Shown here piece after piece: positions 60,961-64,000 of a DNA stretch of 64,000 bases. The notes below the pieces were generated by a model that was not told the DNA's origin, did no database searches, and was given only the letters and a program-made list of their open reading frames with translations. Origin of the DNA: Uranotaenia lowii (taxonomy: Eukaryota > Arthropoda > Insecta > Diptera > Culicidae). Both the position numbers and the translations under genes were made by a program. The stretch covers positions 426,107,324-426,171,323 of the forward strand of contig NC_073692.1 of assembly GCF_029784155.1 (NCBI RefSeq). The letters run 5' to 3'. The first letter of the stretch is position 1; each line of letters starts with the position of its first letter.

Positions 60961-62138
60961 CAGAAGACCTTTTGACTTATCTCAGGGTCGGCCTACGGCT
61001 GGGTAATCGGAGGGGAACGCGGACAAAAACTAAGGGAACAAACTGTGGGTTTTGTGCAATCAAACAATCAGCAAATTAAATTTTGGACGACAAAATTACT
61101 TTTTTTAAAAATAACGAGAAAAACTACTTATCAACTTTAGTTCTTTAATTTAAAGCTTTACTGTGTCGTAAGTTTGTGTAGGGTGTGGGTTGGACGGTGG
61201 TCGATGACCGTTGCGATACGTACCGGATGCTCGATGGCTTCGTTAGTGAGCGCTCACAGGTTACCTTTACCAGGGTGTTGGGTTCAACAATGGCGGATTG
61301 TTGATGGAGGATCAGGAACGGGAACTAGTGTCCAGATCAATTTGCCAAAATGGTGGCAGCTCGTCTGGTGTAGACGAACGTGTTGGATACGGCGTCTTCC
61401 TTCTTTGATGAGGATCAGCAGACCACGGCAAGGCCGTGTTGGCCGCGCTGAGAAGGGCTCTCCTTGTAAATTAGAGACTTCGTGAAACTCGAAGCCCCGA
61501 GAGATAGGCCTCCTTTGCGAGTATGGTTCTTACCCGAACCAGAGGCTGAAGTCTTTTACGGTAAGACGTAGACTACCGTCAGGTTATCTAGGTCGAATCG
61601 TACGACGGGATTCCTCAACACAAAACGGGATGGCACAAGAACAAACACACTGGTTTTTCTAAATTTCTTGGCTGTTGGGGAACATCTCTGACTCGCATGA
61701 ATGCCGGAAGAAAAAAGCCCATGGTCAAATACCCTTTTTGGCGCGTTACTTCAATCCTTCCTCCACCTTCTCCATTCAAAATTCTTTTAGGCGAGTTATT
61801 GCACCATGCATGCAACCTACATGCATTCGACCTTGCAACTAGTCTTGGTTGCAGACTTGTTGACGAAGATACCACACGCCCAACTTAAAACTAACAATAA
61901 TTGTATATGTTAAATCCTATCTTCTAGACATTTATTTAAAATTTCCCTAACCCTAACTAAATTAACAAATAGAAAAACAACAGTTCGAAACAACAATTAA
62001 AACAAAATGGAATAATTACCTAAGGACTTTGTAACGACGGTTACAGACCAAGTGAAGTCGCTGGCTCCGGATAGTCAACAGTGAAGATCTTTTACCAAGG
62101 CCCTATGCACCGGAGAATCGACGCGGGAACATTAAGTA
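60961..62138. other. GC-richer block without recognised gene
   Basis: About 61150-61880 is clearly GC-richer than its surroundings and has short open frames (103 codons at 61174-61485 forward, 86 codons at 61615-61875 reverse) but no motif I recognise. It could be the untranslated leader of a retroelement or host DNA. Confidence 0.4.
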
Positions 62139-63080
62139 CCGTAAAACGGGGTAACATTGATCACCGGGGTAGCTTTGATCAACATGAAATTGTGCCAAAT
62201 AATCATCAATAACTAAGTCTATAGTTTGAATTTTTGAAAACTGTTTTCTACGTTTGAAAGTCTATAAATTGAGTATCAAATAGGCAAAATTTGGTTTGTA
62301 TTTGAAATTTGTTTTCTGCTAGTAAGAATGTTATTTCAAAATCTTAAAATATCTATCTTTTCCAAGGCTCGCAAACAAACAGCTCTCCTGATAATATCAA
62401 AAAGCATTTAGATGCAAACGAGTTGTTGAATGTGAAAGAACAACTTTTTTCTTTGTATTTGTGTAGTTGTAGTGCTATTTTTATAGGCATTTAGTGATAA
62501 ACTTTTTATATTTAAAAATAAAGGACGTTTTCCAAGAGTAAGCCCGTATTGGAAAAATGGCTATGAACCCTATCAAATGGTTAACTTTGAAGAAAAAATG
62601 AAAATGGTAATAGTGGGTGAGCCTAGAAGAACGTGTGAAGGTAAAATTTCATTTGTATTTTGAAGCTAAAACTATTTAGCAATTGTTATAACTTTTGCCC
62701 CTAAATGTATGCAGCATCAATGTTCTTTTTTCGATTATAAATGTTTTTAAAAGAAAACGTTAAAAACTAGGTCAAATTGATGAACAAGCATTTAAAAATT
62801 TATTATTATGGTTTTTTGTATTCTTTATGATCAAGAAAACTCGATAAAACTGTCAAAATAGAGACTGATCAATGTCACCCCAAAGCATCAAATTCTGAAC
62901 AGAGACTAAATCGATTTTTAAATCAAATTCAAAGGAGTCTAAGAAATTTCTGCAACCATGTTTTACGTTCATAGGAGCCCAGTACTGGTTTTAAAAATAT
63001 TAAACATGCCACATTCCCCTTAACAGAAAAAATAATCGAAAAATATTGAAAAAAGTGATCAATCTTACCCCGGATTACGG
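62139..63080. mobile_element. CCGTAAAACGGGGTAA inverted-repeat element
   Basis: The left end CCGTAAAACGGGGTAACATT with GATCAC, and the right end GTGATCAATCTTACCCCGGATTACGG, are inverted. A GGGGTAGCTTTGATCAAC variant follows the left end. About 940 bp, non-coding. The duplication is not resolved. Confidence 0.7.
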
Positions 63081-64000
63081 TTAGTGAGTAAGTAAGTTGT
63101 TCTCAGCATTCATGAATTGAAACTTGCACCACGTACATACAAACAGCAATTATGAAATCTAGCATTAAACTAAGACGAACGATTCCAGATTGCCCATAAA
63201 ACCTCCTGCAATTAATATGCAACTTTCGTATAATCTGTTGGAAAAATCCAATTTCGACATTCATGTATGTAATTCAATATTTTTTTTTCTTCATACCGAA
63301 ACCGGATTTAGCACCATAAAGCGTTTTTACTACCCGAAGGAAAGTATCGATTCCGGTCACGTGGAAACACACACATGTCCTACGTACGAACGTTCTTCTG
63401 GTTTTTTTGCCATAAATGAGGATTATTTTCTGTCCCATTACCGGGCTCTGCTGGCCGGGCCCAGCTTTGCTGACAAACATTTCATGCAGGCTTTCGTTTA
63501 ATCATGATTTAACATATCATACTCACAGCCAGCAGTAGGTATCAATAGGACCAAAAATGAAGCTGATAGGGGAACCGGTGAAAGCATGAAGCACAGAAGG
63601 TAGGTGTTCCAATATTCTTGGTACTGTTCCGGTCTCAAATAACACTTCACGTACTTACAAAAACTTCAGGCCTTTCAATCGGTGAACCAGCTGATGGAAT
63701 TGGTTTTTTGCCTATAAAACAAACACATTTTAGACGTAGAATCGGAAATGCAATCATTTTGTGCACCGGTGCTTTTTTCATTGAGGTTTGATGATCGAAA
63801 ACAAAATTGGAATATAAAAAATAGAAATCTATCCTTAAAATATTTCTCAGAAACCATTCTATACTTTCCAATATTTGTTTTATTTATCCACATGTATAAG
63901 TTCATCTAAACAACCTATTGTTTGGATAAATCTAGTGGATTAAAAAATTGATAACAACTGCGGAAAGTAGCCGTTTGCATTAAAAATTAAAAAAAAAAAC
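63081..64000. other. Spacer to the window end
   Basis: Contains a 103-codon forward frame (63190-63501) without recognisable domains, and AT-rich sequence. No element ends were seen. Confidence 0.45.

Overview
This 64 kb window is AT-rich, repeat-dense, intron-bearing animal DNA. The types of transposon and the short introns (75-102 bp) point to an insect, and the particular element families look like those of mosquitoes (Culicidae). That assignment is inference from pattern recognition and the species cannot be named. No conserved host protein-coding gene is recognisable. Nearly everything that can be named is a mobile element, a nested stack of mobile elements or a tandem repeat, separated by AT-rich sequence with a few GC-richer islands. 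The window could be intergenic or lie inside a very large intron.

Layout. 0-7 kb: a perfect 16-bp hairpin and a hammerhead-core-like motif at the left edge, a CCGG-rich inverted-repeat element with a 9-bp target duplication (471-949), a pogo-like element with TA duplication (1652-2813), and a non-LTR insertion with a (GAA)n tail and a 20-bp target duplication (5712-6917). 7-11 kb: an ATTCGG-type hAT-like element (7294-10357) holding a reverse-strand Helitron (7478-9068) and a non-LTR retrotransposon tail fragment. 14.5-16.5 kb: a roughly 2-kb array of a 9-bp unit. 17.96-24.05 kb: a young LTR retroelement with 1557-bp LTRs that look identical, no gag/pol, and a spliced antisense transcription unit inside it. 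24.3-26.4 kb: a decayed ZBED/SCAND3-type hAT transposon with intact termini and 8-bp duplication.

28-46 kb: several inverted-repeat elements, a degenerate ~80-bp tandem block, a second Helitron (36059-37372) with ~142-bp internal repeats, a non-coding hAT element (38853-40202), and a Helitron-like element carrying a nested CCCGGG-rich element (44521-45339). 49.3-53.5 kb: a foldback element with ~850-bp inverted arms, terminal CACAGTG, a 23-nt-spaced ACAAAA motif and a 5-bp duplication, all hallmarks of the Transib/RAG-related superfamily. A Helitron (51412-52718) interrupts its right arm, and the left arm preserves the empty site. 54-64 kb: a small degenerate relative of the 9-bp array, a 3.9-kb reverse-oriented insertion flanked by a 28-bp repeat with an (AAGCT)n tail, a broken non-LTR ORF tail, and a GGGGTAA-type inverted-repeat element.

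The most novel candidate is the LTR element with its antisense, multi-exon unit (about 21.66-22.23 kb). Next come the Transib-like foldback element with RSS-like ends, and the nested Helitron with its empty site in the same window.
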